Shown: piece after piece, positions 34,733 through 43,577 of the stretch
How positions within the stretch are numbered: the stretch's first letter is position 1
How the letters are laid out: every line of letters starts with the position of its first letter
Source: Tissierella creatinini
GTDB lineage: Bacteria; Bacillota; Clostridia; Tissierellales; Tissierellaceae
NCBI GenBank assembly: GCA_005046945.1
Contig: SUSS01000003.1
Coordinates: 62,001 to 126,000, forward strand
Length of the DNA stretch: 64,000 nucleotides
Reading direction: 5' to 3'
Position numbers and translations under genes: made by a program
The notes under the pieces: model-generated
Told to the model about the DNA's origin: nothing
Seen by the model: the letters and a program-made list of their open reading frames with translations, nothing else
The model's database searches: none

Positions 34733-34766
34733 CTATCACATTGTTTAATTTTAAACAATGTGATAG
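34733..34766. repeat. Perfect 16-base inverted repeat
   Basis: CTATCACATTGTTTAA and TTAAACAATGTGATAG face each other across 2 bases. It is 60-93 bases upstream of the duplicated lipoprotein gene. No T run follows on either strand; it is either an operator or a hairpin ending the AI-2E-like gene. Confidence 0.7.
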
Positions 34767-34832
34767 ATGGATTTTCAACCATTTGAATTGTCGAATCCCT
34801 TGCTTTGCACGGCCTTTATGCCATTTTCATTT

Positions 34833-35321
34833 TTATGATCTGTCTCTTTTATCCATTGCACTTTTAGCTTTAATGATAGAATTTATTATAACAGCAAGAA
34901 TAGGTCCGACCATTAGACCTAGAGGTCCAAATATAAGAGAACCAGCAACCGTAGCTATAAAGGTATATAAGGGTCTTATACCTATCTGGTCACCTAGAAC
35001 CTTAGGTTCAATAAACTGTTTGGCTATAGTAAGAATTACATATAGAATTAGGACTCCACCTGCCATATCCTTGTTGCCTCCAAAATATGATATTAGGCCC
35101 CAAGGTATCATTACGATACCAGCACCAAGGAGGGGAATGATATCCAATAAGGCAATGAGAAAGGCCAGCAGATATGGAACAGGCGCCCCAATATATACGA
35201 ATCCTATGCTTAATATACCAAATACTATGCCCATTATAATAAGCCTAGACACAAGATATCCCTTCAAGCCCCCTACTGTATCCTTTATAATTATATTTAG
35301 CAACTCTATTAAATTATTCAT
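34833..35321 (-). CDS. AI-2E/YtvI-family transporter, C-terminal half only
   Basis: A 162-residue membrane protein matching only the second half of AI-2E exporter-family permeases, usually about 350 residues. GGLKGYLVSRLIIMG, YLLAFLIALLDIIPLLG, QFIEPKVLGDQIGIRP and FGPLGLMVGPILAV are the conserved C-terminal blocks. The first four helices are missing. GGAAGGTAAGG gives a good site before the ATG at 35321, 8 bases after aroE. It may be a truncated remnant still translated, or a natural half-size form. Confidence 0.7.
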   Translation of the reverse strand: MNNLIELLNIIIKDTVGGLKGYLVSRLIIMGIVFGILSIGFVYIGAPVPYLLAFLIALLDIIPLLGAGIVMIPWGLISYFGGNKDMAGGVLILYVILTIAKQFIEPKVLGDQIGIRPLYTFIATVAGSLIFGPLGLMVGPILAVIINSIIKAKSAMDKRDRS

Positions 35322-35329
35322 AAATAGCC

Positions 35330-36193
35330 TTACCTTCCAAATATTTCTTTTTTTACTATGTCTAAAGGCATATCTTTGCCGGTCCAAATTTTAAAAGCTA
35401 TAGCCCCTTGCCAAATCACCATCATGAGTCCATTCATGTATTTACAACCTGCTTCTCTTGCAATCCTTAAGAGTTTGGTTTCAGCAGGATCATATATTAA
35501 ATCAGCTACAAATATATTCCTCGGAAGTTGGTCTGCAGAAGAAATAATCGACTGATCCATTGTTTCCTCCATTCCTAAGGATGTAGCATTTATAAGAATG
35601 GCTGCATCTTTTATTTCTTCTAAAAGTCTTGCTTCATCCTGCACTAAAGCCCTTGCCCTAGATCCCGCAATGTTCTTGTTGATATTGTCTGCAATTAGGC
35701 CTGCCGAGCTTAAAGTTCTATTGAAAAGTAAAATTTCACCAGCGCCTTCGAAAGCCAATTGACTTGCTACTGCCTTTGCAGCCCCACCTGCACCAACTAT
35801 TACGATTTTTTTGCCCTTGAAATCAACTTTATTTTCCTCTAATGATTTCACAAAACCTAGCCCATCAGTATTATATCCGATAATCTTATTGTTATCATCT
35901 ATTTTTATAGTATTAACGGAACCGATTATCTTTGCTTCTGGAGATACATCATCCAAATATTCCATAACCTTTGTTTTATGAGGCATAGTTATATTTCCAC
36001 CTTTTGCATGGAGTGTTCTTAAGGCATCAAGTCCCTCCTTTATATGACCATCTTCCACATCGAAAGCCATATATACATAATCTAAACTTAAGGCTTCAAA
36101 GGATATGTTGTGCATAAGTGGCGATTTACTATGTTTAGTAGGATATCCTAGCAATCCTAATAATGTAGTAGTGCCTGTAATTCTATTTCCCAT
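35330..36193 (-). CDS. aroE: Shikimate dehydrogenase
   Basis: A 287-residue NADP-dependent enzyme reducing 3-dehydroshikimate to shikimate. The substrate site KHSKSPLMHN, NITMPHKTKVM with catalytic Lys, NTDGLGF, and the cofactor motif GAGGAAKAVA are in place. The frame extends to 36217, but GGGAAGA precedes the ATG at 36193. A terminator with an internal TATAAT lies directly upstream. Confidence 0.95.
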   Translation of the reverse strand: MGNRITGTTTLLGLLGYPTKHSKSPLMHNISFEALSLDYVYMAFDVEDGHIKEGLDALRTLHAKGGNITMPHKTKVMEYLDDVSPEAKIIGSVNTIKIDDNNKIIGYNTDGLGFVKSLEENKVDFKGKKIVIVGAGGAAKAVASQLAFEGAGEILLFNRTLSSAGLIADNINKNIAGSRARALVQDEARLLEEIKDAAILINATSLGMEETMDQSIISSADQLPRNIFVADLIYDPAETKLLRIAREAGCKYMNGLMMVIWQGAIAFKIWTGKDMPLDIVKKEIFGR

Positions 36194-36223
36194 ATTAATC
36201 TTCCCTTCATACTTCATTGTAGA

Positions 36224-36270
36224 AACAAAAACTCCCTATAAGGGTATTATACCACCAATAGGGGAGTTTC
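36224..36270 (-). terminator. Terminator-like hairpin upstream of aroE
   Basis: On the minus strand AAACTCCCCTAT and ATAGGGAGTTTTT pair (one bulged C) around an 18-base loop that holds TATAAT. It ends transcription arriving from glmS. The TATAAT, with TTGAAA 15 bases upstream, could also be the aroE promoter. Confidence 0.7.
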
Positions 36271-36341
36271 AATTATTTATTCTAATAAACCATCTTAAAT
36301 TACAAGACTATCCATTTACTTTGCAAGTAGTTTTTTTGTTT

Positions 36342-38168
36342 CTATTCAACCGTTACTGACTTAGCTAAATTCCTTGGTTTATCTACGTCATTTCCCTTTA
36401 TTAATGCTGTATAATAAGCAATTAGCTGAGGTAATATAACGGATAAAAGGGGCATAAAAATATTAAAACTTTCATCCAGATAGACAACCTTATCGCAAAT
36501 GGTGCCAAGGTCAGTATTTCTTTCCCTAGTAATTCCTATTACATAAGCTCCTCTAGATTTGACGCTTTTAATGTTAGATACTGTCTTATCATAGAGGTTC
36601 TGTTGAGTTGCTATGGCTATGACCGGAGTATCCTCCTCAATCAATGCAATGGATCCGTGCTTTAACTCCCCTCCACCAAAGGCCTCTGCATGAATATATG
36701 AAATCTCCTTTAGCTTTAAAGCAGCCTCAAGCGAAGTATAATAATCCAATCCTCTTCCGATATAGAATAGGGATGATTTATCCTTAATTTTCTCAGCTAT
36801 TTCCATAGCAATTAAATCGACTGAGTATATGGTTTTCTTTACCTTATCCGGTAATTCTTTAAGCTCATTTACTATCTCATGATACAAGTTTTCTTCAAGG
36901 TTACCTTTTAACCTGCCAAAATATAAGCTTAAAATATAAAATGCTACTAACTGGGTAGTATATGCCTTAGTAGATGCTACTGCTATTTCAGGTCCAGCCC
37001 AAGTATAGAATATATCCTGGGATTCTCTTGCTACAGAGCTACCCACCACATTTGTAATAGATAATATCCTTGCACCCTTTGATTTTGCTTCCCTCAAGGC
37101 TGCAAGTGTATCAGCGGTTTCACCTGACTGACTTACTATGATTACCAGAGTCCCTTCATCTATGAAATTATCATTGTATCTGAATTCGGATGCTATATCG
37201 GCTATGACTACAACTCTTACGAATTGCTCAAGCATATATTTGCCTAAGAGCCCTGCGTGGTAGGCTGTTCCACAGGCTACAATATATACTCTATTAATCT
37301 TCTTAAGTTCTTCTGCAGTAATATTTATATTCTCTAAAAATATACTTCCATTATTGTCTATCCTTCTTAAAAGGGTATCCTTAATAGCCTGGGGTTGCTG
37401 ATGGATTTCCTTTAGCATAAAATGGTCATAACCATCTTTAGAAGCAGCCTCTATATCCCATTCAATCTCTTTTATTTCTCTTTCAACTAGCCTATTTCCA
37501 TTATAAATAAGATATGAATCCCTACTCAACTTTGCCACATCATTATTTTCAAGATATACAACTTTTCTCGTTCTATTAAGAATAGCTGGTATATCAGATG
37601 CAACAAACAATTCCCCATGGCCTATACCAAGTATTAAAGGACTCTCATATCTTACTGCTATTAGCTCATCTGGATGCAGCCTTGATATAATACCTAAGGA
37701 ATATGCTCCCTTCAGCCTATCAACAGCTTTAGTAACAGCTCCTAAAAGATCTCCTTCATAATAAAAATCTATAAGATGTACAACAATTTCTGTATCTGTA
37801 TCAGATTTAAAAGTATATCCTCTATCTATCAATTCCTTCTTAAGGATTAGATAGTTTTCAATTATACCATTATGGACTACCGCTATATTTTCTTCCCCAT
37901 TCATATGAGGATGGGAATTTTCATTGGAAGGCACTCCATGGGTTGCCCATCTAGTATGACCTATACCAAGGGTCCCACTAATAGGCTCTTCTCTTATGCT
38001 TTCCTTAAGATTAGATAGCTTTCCCTCATGTTTTGAATAACGGAGCCTATTTTTATCAATAACTGCCAGACCCGCAGAATCATATCCTCTGTATTCCAGC
38101 TTTTCTAATCCTTCCAAGATTATTTCCGTTCCATCTTTTTGGCCAATATAGCCTACTATACCACACAT
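36342..38168 (-). CDS. glmS: Glucosamine-6-phosphate synthase
   Basis: A 608-residue glutamine amidotransferase making glucosamine 6-phosphate from fructose 6-phosphate. Cys2 (MCGIVGYIG) is the glutaminase nucleophile; GHTRWATHG and the two SIS domains (SQSGETADT near 350 and the C-terminal AESFGGGELKHG-like segment) follow; the end is AKSVTVE. GGAGGG precedes the ATG. The 5' leader carries a glmS ribozyme. Confidence 0.97.
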   Translation of the reverse strand: MCGIVGYIGQKDGTEIILEGLEKLEYRGYDSAGLAVIDKNRLRYSKHEGKLSNLKESIREEPISGTLGIGHTRWATHGVPSNENSHPHMNGEENIAVVHNGIIENYLILKKELIDRGYTFKSDTDTEIVVHLIDFYYEGDLLGAVTKAVDRLKGAYSLGIISRLHPDELIAVRYESPLILGIGHGELFVASDIPAILNRTRKVVYLENNDVAKLSRDSYLIYNGNRLVEREIKEIEWDIEAASKDGYDHFMLKEIHQQPQAIKDTLLRRIDNNGSIFLENINITAEELKKINRVYIVACGTAYHAGLLGKYMLEQFVRVVVIADIASEFRYNDNFIDEGTLVIIVSQSGETADTLAALREAKSKGARILSITNVVGSSVARESQDIFYTWAGPEIAVASTKAYTTQLVAFYILSLYFGRLKGNLEENLYHEIVNELKELPDKVKKTIYSVDLIAMEIAEKIKDKSSLFYIGRGLDYYTSLEAALKLKEISYIHAEAFGGGELKHGSIALIEEDTPVIAIATQQNLYDKTVSNIKSVKSRGAYVIGITRERNTDLGTICDKVVYLDESFNIFMPLLSVILPQLIAYYTALIKGNDVDKPRNLAKSVTVE

Positions 38169-38214
38169 AAAAAAACCCTCCTTAATTTTTTAAAGAGAGA
38201 TATCACTTAAATCT

Positions 38215-38331
38215 TTTTTGTTCTAGAATTCCTTCTGGTTTTTGTAAGATTCTTGGACCGTGAAGCCCTTGGAGCATCCGCCGAATTTTCGATAACCCCA
38301 ACCCTCGTCAGCCTTATGGCTCTGGCGCTTA
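38215..38331 (-). ncRNA. glmS ribozyme
   Basis: On the minus strand the conserved core appears in order: AGCGCCAGAGCC at the cleavage end, TGACGAGG, TTGGGGTTATCGA, TTCGGCGGATG and a CTCC segment, followed by the 3' support stem. Cleavage would fall between A38329 and G38328. The ribozyme cuts the glmS mRNA when glucosamine 6-phosphate binds, leading to its decay. The 3' end is estimated. Confidence 0.95.
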
Positions 38332-38375
38332 AATTTATATTATCTCCCAATATATATACTGTATCTTGCATTTGA

Positions 38376-38416
38376 CCTAATACAATTTACGGAAAACTAC
38401 CACAAATTGTATTAGG
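38376..38416. repeat. 13-base inverted repeat upstream of the glmS ribozyme
   Basis: CCTAATACAATTT and AAATTGTATTAGG are separated by 15 bases, between apt and the ribozyme. No T run follows. It could be an operator or an RNA hairpin. Confidence 0.55.
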
Positions 38417-38418
38417 CC

Positions 38419-38441
38419 ATAAAAACGCAGGGTGCCCGACG
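38419..38441 (-). terminator. Possible terminator of apt
   Basis: On the minus strand ACGTCGGG and CCCTGCGT pair imperfectly directly after the apt stop, followed by five T. The stem has a mismatch and a very small loop. Confidence 0.5.
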
Positions 38442-38442
38442 T

Positions 38443-38955
38443 TTAATATTTAACTAATGTATTGACATGGTAATCTTTAAGTCTATCTCTTCCTCCAAGC
38501 TCTTCCAATTCGATTATGAATTCTAAGGCTACTACTTGGCCCCCAAGGGACTCGATTAGTAATGCTGCAGCTGCAACCGTTCCAGCAGTGGCCAGAAGGT
38601 CATCTACTATAGCAACCCTATCCCCCTTTGAAATGGCATCTTTATGGATTTCCAATGTGTTTTTACCATATTCTAGTTTATACTCAAAGCTTGCAGTTGG
38701 TGCAGGAAGCTTCCCCGGCTTTCTTATAGGAATAAACCCTACTCCCAGACCATAGGCAACAGCAGCACCAAAAAGAAATCCTCTTGCTTCAGGTCCCACA
38801 ATATAATCGATATCCTTATCCTTTAAATCATCAACAATCAAATTTATTGATTCCTGAAACGCATCTCTATCCTTAGTAAGGGTAGTAATATCCTTAAAAC
38901 TTACTCCTTCAATTGGAAAATCTTCGATTTCTCTTATTTTAGACTTAAGATCCAA
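38443..38955 (-). CDS. apt: Adenine phosphoribosyltransferase
   Basis: A 170-residue enzyme making AMP from adenine and PRPP. The PRPP loop [13 protein letters not shown] is at about 114-126; [10 protein letters not shown] and [10 protein letters not shown] are family marks. The start is TTG after AAGGAGG. It competes with adenine deaminase (11.9-13.7 kb) for adenine: salvage here, breakdown there. Confidence 0.96.
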   Translation of the reverse strand: MDLKSKIREIEDFPIEGVSFKDITTLTKDRDAFQESINLIVDDLKDKDIDYIVGPEARGFLFGAAVAYGLGVGFIPIRKPGKLPAPTASFEYKLEYGKNTLEIHKDAISKGDRVAIVDDLLATAGTVAAAALLIESLGGQVVALEFIIELEELGGRDRLKDYHVNTLVKY

Positions 38956-39045
38956 ATTCCTTGCCTCCTTATCAATGTTATTCCGCTGAAATAGTCTATC
39001 ATATTTTAAAGGATTGGAAAATACATTTTTTCCTATTTTAAATTG

Positions 39046-40584
39046 TTAATTGCTGGCTCTGCTCTTTAATGGTTTATATAAATCCTCTGCCTTTAAATCC
39101 GGTCTTAAACTAGATATATAGTCTAAGGCAATCCTAGCTCCCTTATCCATACCTTGGCATCCTGCAAGAAATACTATATCATTCTCCTTGGTTTCTCTAA
39201 GAGTATGATTTATTGCATCCTCAAGTTTATCATATAGGGTCAGTTTAATTCCTGCAGCCTTAATTATGTCGGAAAATATCTTCTCCTCCTCTGTGGATAC
39301 CTCATCCTTTTTTGTTACACTTCCAATACTCTTAGTGCCAATTATTTCACTAATACACAATCGATCCTTCCAAGAAACAAGCGCCTCAGCATTCTCCCTA
39401 TTTACAGTGACTCCCCTGTTTCCTCTAATGGCATATATTAGATGCAGCTTATTGCAATTAATTTTGCTAAGGGTTTCCAAACTTACATTTATATTCTTTA
39501 AGTTAGCAAAATGGTCATCTATAATGAGAAAATCCTTTTCGTAAATATACTCAAACCTTCTCTCAACACCTAAAAATTCCTTTAAGCCTTTTTGTATAAG
39601 AGCTATATCAATTCCATCAGTTAGGGCAATGACTGTGGCAACCATAGCATTTTCTAATGAATGAAGTCCAGGGATTCCAAGGATTATTTTGAATTCACCT
39701 TTCTTGATTATATAATTAAAGACCTTTATATCATCCTTAACTACTACTGTAAAACTTGGTCTTCCCTTAACAAGCTCTATATCTTTAGCATAAATCATAC
39801 CCTCATCACTCTTAGTAGAATACGTTATTACTTGGGCATTGGTTTCATCTACAAGGGTTTTTATTTGCTCATCATCAATATTTAATAAGGCATAGCTATT
39901 CTTCTTAGCCTTTTTTATAAGACTTGACTTAGCCTCCCAGTATTTTTCGAAGGACCCGTGCTGATCTATATGCTCTCTAGAAAAATTGTTAAAGGATACT
40001 ATATCATAATCCACATCATTTACTCTATAAAGCTCAAGTGCAGAGGATGAAACCTCCATAAGAGCTTTATGGATATTTTCTTTTCTCATATCTTTAAATA
40101 GTTTTTGTAAATCAAGACTTTCAGGTGTCGTAAGCTCAGATGGCACAAAGTGTTCCCCAACTTTATTCATTACGCTTCCAATAAGACCCGTAGTAAATCC
40201 TGCCTCTTCATAAATCTGATTGAGCATGTAGGTTGTTGTAGTTTTCCCATTTGTAGCTGTAACACCAATTACGGTCATGCTCCTTGAGGGATGTTCATAA
40301 AAAGCTGCACTAATCTGAGAAAGGCTTTCCCTAGAATTCAAAACCTTGTACTGAGGTAGCTGGCAATCCTCAGAGAATTCCTCCACTATCAATGCCACAG
40401 CACCATTTTTCTCAGCATCCTTGATATACTTATGTCCATCTGTTATGTATCCTTTTATAGCTACGTAAATAAAACCTTCTTCAACCCTTGCTGAATGATA
40501 TGCAATTCCCTTTATGTCTATATTGTTTTTCTCATTTCGCTTTTCAATTATCTTGAGTTCCTTCAATAATTTATCCAAATTCAT
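39046..40584 (-). CDS. MurE-like Mur ligase
   Basis: A 512-residue ligase with the MurE plan: N-terminal UDP-binding domain, central ATPase with GVTATNGKTTT (107-117), and C-terminal domain ending FLAGCQGMDKG. The ATPase domain has SELTTPESLDLQ and EVSSSALELYRV, as in MurE. The C-terminal domain lacks the VDYAHTPD, GCGGDRD and DNPR-type blocks of diaminopimelate-adding MurE and has IDDHFANL and AIRGNRGV instead. It may therefore use another amino acid or another substrate. The ATG at 40584 after AGGTGGAG is preferred to 40623. Confidence 0.78.
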   Translation of the reverse strand: MNLDKLLKELKIIEKRNEKNNIDIKGIAYHSARVEEGFIYVAIKGYITDGHKYIKDAEKNGAVALIVEEFSEDCQLPQYKVLNSRESLSQISAAFYEHPSRSMTVIGVTATNGKTTTTYMLNQIYEEAGFTTGLIGSVMNKVGEHFVPSELTTPESLDLQKLFKDMRKENIHKALMEVSSSALELYRVNDVDYDIVSFNNFSREHIDQHGSFEKYWEAKSSLIKKAKKNSYALLNIDDEQIKTLVDETNAQVITYSTKSDEGMIYAKDIELVKGRPSFTVVVKDDIKVFNYIIKKGEFKIILGIPGLHSLENAMVATVIALTDGIDIALIQKGLKEFLGVERRFEYIYEKDFLIIDDHFANLKNINVSLETLSKINCNKLHLIYAIRGNRGVTVNRENAEALVSWKDRLCISEIIGTKSIGSVTKKDEVSTEEEKIFSDIIKAAGIKLTLYDKLEDAINHTLRETKENDIVFLAGCQGMDKGARIALDYISSLRPDLKAEDLYKPLKSRASN

Positions 40585-40600
40585 AAAGCTCCACCTTTCT

Positions 40601-40690
40601 ATAACGAGATGATGATATCCCACTTCTTAAACTATTGAATTGTTGCGGTGATGTGAGGCAATTGCATTGCAATTGCTTCCAATACTTAAA
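40601..40690 (+). repeat. Dispersed palindromic repeat, copy C
   Basis: It begins ATAACGAG, has GATATCCCACTTCTTAAAC, GCAATTGCATTGCAATTGC (40658-40676) and ends ATACTTAAA. It lies in the gap upstream of the MurE-like gene, 17 bases from its start codon. Confidence 0.7.
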
Positions 40691-40774
40691 GCTTCTATCT
40701 AATCTATTTTACCATATTTTTTTAACTAATTATCATATTTACTTAGTCTGCCAAAAAATCAATCCCAGAATCCT

Positions 40775-41368
40775 CTAATAGGTATTCTGGGACATATATT
40801 TCTTTTTATGTTCAATTGTTTCTTCTTGAAAAAATCGAAAAACTCCTAATATTAGGAATATATCACCTATGCTCAATATCTTCGGAAGAGGATATGGTTT
40901 TGGAATTAAGATAATATCTGCCAAATACACAAATTTAGTATTCTTATCAACAGACACATGCTTTATATCAAATTTTCTATCAGGTAATTGAGCATCTAAT
41001 CTTATTCCATCCCTTATTCCTTCAAATCCATCAAGAGAAACAGGCATCTTCCCTTGATTGCTAATTATTACTATAAGGTTTAAAACTAGACCAATAAATA
41101 GTAATTTCATATATTTTTTCTCAAGATTAAGTATTATTGCAATTAACATTAGAACATAGGTCAATACTATTACATATATGAAATATTGATTTAAAAGCAC
41201 ATTTGCCCAAGAAGCATCAAATTTCTTACCAATAGCTAGAAAGCCTTGAATTAAACCTGATATTAAAAATAAATACCATCCCTCAATATAAACATTTTCT
41301 AGGTTTCTTAAACGTCCTCCCCTTAGTTTTGCAGTAACTAGAGAAAGAACCACCGGTTCTAAAAACAT
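40775..41368 (-). CDS. DUF5317-like membrane protein
   Basis: A 197-residue protein with about five hydrophobic segments. The start, LEPVVLSLVTAKLRGGRLRNL, and NQGKMPVSLDG near 115 fit the DUF5317 group common in Firmicutes. It follows the HD-GYP gene by 2 bases and is surely co-expressed with it. Function unknown. Confidence 0.75.
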   Translation of the reverse strand: MFLEPVVLSLVTAKLRGGRLRNLENVYIEGWYLFLISGLIQGFLAIGKKFDASWANVLLNQYFIYVIVLTYVLMLIAIILNLEKKYMKLLFIGLVLNLIVIISNQGKMPVSLDGFEGIRDGIRLDAQLPDRKFDIKHVSVDKNTKFVYLADIILIPKPYPLPKILSIGDIFLILGVFRFFQEETIEHKKKYMSQNTY

Positions 41369-41370
41369 AT

Positions 41371-42621
41371 TTACACTCCCTGATGTTTTATCATCTCAAC
41401 AAACTTCTCTGCCAAAACCGGATGAAACTGAGTACCGGTATTTTTAACTATCTCTTCAATAGCTTCTTCCTGGGTCAAAGCCTTTCTATATGGTCTATCT
41501 GTAGTCATAGCATCATAGGAGTCAGCTATTGTAAGAATACAAGCTTCTATAGGAATCTGCTCTCCTTTTAAACCATCCGGATATCCTGTACCATCGTACT
41601 TTTCGTGATGATGCTTGATTATACCGGTAATGTTCTTAAGGAAATCCACTTTACTGATTATATCAGCTCCTATGGTTGGGTGGGTCATAATATGTTGGAA
41701 TTCTTCCTGAGTCAATCTTGTAGCCTTATTTAATATTTGGTCGTTTATGCCAATCTTTCCTATATCATGAAGAATCGCAGCTGTTTTTATATCTTGAATT
41801 TTCTCAAAAGGAAGATGACAAGCTTCAGCTAAATCAATAGCAAACTTTTCCACCCTATTAGCATGTCCACTTGTATAAGGGTCCTTGGCCTCAAGGGACT
41901 TATTCAACGCTTGAATAGTTGATATATATACGTTTCTCATCTCTACATAAAGCTTGAAAGAATATCTGGCTAAAAGCAAAGGACCTAAGAATAATATAAC
42001 GGCTCCACAGCCATAACCTATATATGCAAGAGCAACTATAATCCCCATAGTTCCAACGGCTATAGAACTTGGAAATGTCCCCTTAATATTACCTAGCCAT
42101 ACTCTAACGAATTTTTGTGTATTTAGAGCTGATAGGAAGCCTGAAATAATAGACGTATTTAATAGTACGCCTGTAAACAAAATAAAAAGAGTTGGAAATA
42201 AAGAGAACTCACCAATTTTCCCACCTATTAACAAATAAATTAGAGAAATTAATGATGTTACTATTATACTTTGTGATATATTAAATATCGTTTTATAAGC
42301 AGGTGAATTTAAAGCATGAACATATCCTCTTCCCTTTATATTAGGGCACCTCAGTAAGAAAGCTAACGCAGAAGCTGCAGTAGCTACTAGAGGACCCGCA
42401 ACGATAACGGTTGCAATATTAATAGCATATCCAACTGATACTCCTACACTATTATGGGGAAGTAGGATTAACAAAGATTCTACTACGATAGATAAGACAG
42501 CCCAGAATAAAAATAAGCTTAAATCAGGAATATCAAAAACGAAAAACAAATATAAAAGTAAAATTATTGCGATTATTGCTATAGACCCTAAATATATTTT
42601 TGTTTTTAGATTCAAATTCAT
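41371..42621 (-). CDS. Membrane HD-GYP domain protein
   Basis: A 416-residue protein. The first 230 residues form about seven membrane helices (sensor-like), followed by a short helix and an HD-GYP domain (about 240-410): ILHDIGKIGI with the HD pair, HHHEKYDGTGYPDGLKG with the GYP motif, and DSYDAMTTDRPYR. HD-GYP domains hydrolyse cyclic di-GMP. The ATG at 42621 with AAAGGGG is preferred to 42675. It is followed at once by the DUF5317-like gene. Confidence 0.88.
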   Translation of the reverse strand: MNLNLKTKIYLGSIAIIAIILLLYLFFVFDIPDLSLFLFWAVLSIVVESLLILLPHNSVGVSVGYAINIATVIVAGPLVATAASALAFLLRCPNIKGRGYVHALNSPAYKTIFNISQSIIVTSLISLIYLLIGGKIGEFSLFPTLFILFTGVLLNTSIISGFLSALNTQKFVRVWLGNIKGTFPSSIAVGTMGIIVALAYIGYGCGAVILFLGPLLLARYSFKLYVEMRNVYISTIQALNKSLEAKDPYTSGHANRVEKFAIDLAEACHLPFEKIQDIKTAAILHDIGKIGINDQILNKATRLTQEEFQHIMTHPTIGADIISKVDFLKNITGIIKHHHEKYDGTGYPDGLKGEQIPIEACILTIADSYDAMTTDRPYRKALTQEEAIEEIVKNTGTQFHPVLAEKFVEMIKHQGV

Positions 42622-42633
42622 TATAATTCCCCT

Positions 42634-42698
42634 TTTAAGTTTTGGAACAATTGCATAACAATTGCAACCCACCACTGCTTAGAGACGGAAGTAATCTT
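42634..42698 (-). repeat. Dispersed palindromic repeat, copy E (decayed)
   Basis: On the minus strand it has CAGTGGTGGG, TTGCAATTGTTATGCAATTG and ends AAAACTTAAAA. The ATAACGAG start is not recognisable. It lies upstream of the HD-GYP gene, within a 341-base gap that also holds the inverted repeat and the small peptide gene. Confidence 0.5.
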
Positions 42699-42760
42699 AT
42701 TTTTAAATATCAAAGGTAATTGTCTTGAAGCTTCATTGCTACACTGATTAGTTTAATTAA

Positions 42761-42952
42761 TGCCGGCTAATTCTCTACTATTTATACTAATGAATAGTTA
42801 GCACCTGCTGCTAGTAATAAAGCAAGTAAGCTCATTAACGCCATAGCTGTTTTTTTCACGGAATATAGCCCCCTTTTGTAAGTACTCTGCTGTCCGCTAG
42901 TTCAGCATGCTATATTCGCTTCGCTAAGAAAAAAATGTACAATTAGCCGGCA
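42761..42952. repeat. 192-base segment bounded by 12-base inverted repeats
   Basis: TGCCGGCTAATT (42761-42772) and AATTAGCCGGCA (42941-42952) are perfect complements and are GC-rich against an AT-rich background. They enclose a 25-codon ORF. No target-site duplication is obvious. Confidence 0.6.
42782..42859 (-). CDS. 25-residue hydrophobic peptide
   Basis: GTG start at 42859 with AAAGGGGG 9 bases before it, then KKTAMALMSLLALLLAAGAN and YSLV, stop at 42782. It has a Lys pair followed by an uninterrupted hydrophobic run, like a bare signal peptide or a small membrane peptide. It lies within the 12-base inverted repeats between an unknown gene and the HD-GYP gene. Possible roles are a membrane peptide toxin, a signalling peptide or a leader; none is supported beyond the sequence. 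Confidence 0.45.
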   Translation of the reverse strand: MKKTAMALMSLLALLLAAGANYSLV

Positions 42953-42962
42953 ATGTTACCGA

Positions 42963-43577
42963 TTATTTGGTTATCACTCTATTTACAGCATCTAGGGTTG
43001 CCTTCACAACGGCCACTTCATAGCTATTATTTATAATACAGGACCCACATAATCTTTTCTCAACACCATCTATTATGCCCATAACAATTACTAGGACAAT
43101 CCTATCGTTAACAATAGGAATAGTCCTAATATCCTCAAAAATGAAGGCGTCATGCCAAGAACACGCTTCCTCTATGGTCTTAAGAGTCGCATCCACGAGC
43201 ATTCTATCTTTATTTCTGGAAGTATTGATTCCTGAAACGGAATTTTCATATACATTATCAGAATTACTTATACTTACTTTTATAACTGCCCTTTGACCTA
43301 GAATATCATGGGAAACCCCTTCTAATTTAAGCCTATGTTCAGCTTTCTTCAAACTATTATCAGCAATTTGAGCTATACTTATTTTTTTATAATCGACAGG
43401 GATATTATAGGTTGCCACAAGAACAGATTGAATATCTCGAGCTATTTGTTTAGCCCCCCTAGAATCATTTGATACAATATGTATTTCTTCTATTTTTTCA
43501 TCTGCATCTGTTACTATTTTGCAGGAAACAACGGAATCTACCATCTCTAAGTTATTTTCTATAACAGATAAGTCCAT
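42963..43577 (-). CDS. Conserved protein of unknown function
   Basis: A 204-residue soluble protein. The first half contains IEEIHIVSNDSRGAKQIARD and NIPVDYKKISIAQ, a pattern that I recognise from uncharacterised clostridial proteins; the second half (GQRAVIKVSISN, then DATLKTIEEACSW) looks like a duplicated alpha/beta unit. No catalytic motif is seen. The ATG at 43577 with GGGGGAT is preferred to 43589. It lies upstream of the HD-GYP gene on the same strand. Confidence 0.72.
   Translation of the reverse strand: MDLSVIENNLEMVDSVVSCKIVTDADEKIEEIHIVSNDSRGAKQIARDIQSVLVATYNIPVDYKKISIAQIADNSLKKAEHRLKLEGVSHDILGQRAVIKVSISNSDNVYENSVSGINTSRNKDRMLVDATLKTIEEACSWHDAFIFEDIRTIPIVNDRIVLVIVMGIIDGVEKRLCGSCIINNSYEVAVVKATLDAVNRVITK

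Noticed and set aside
36300..36335. A plus-strand terminator (ACTTTGCAAGT then a T run)
   Set aside because: No plus-strand gene ends there, and the stem is very short.
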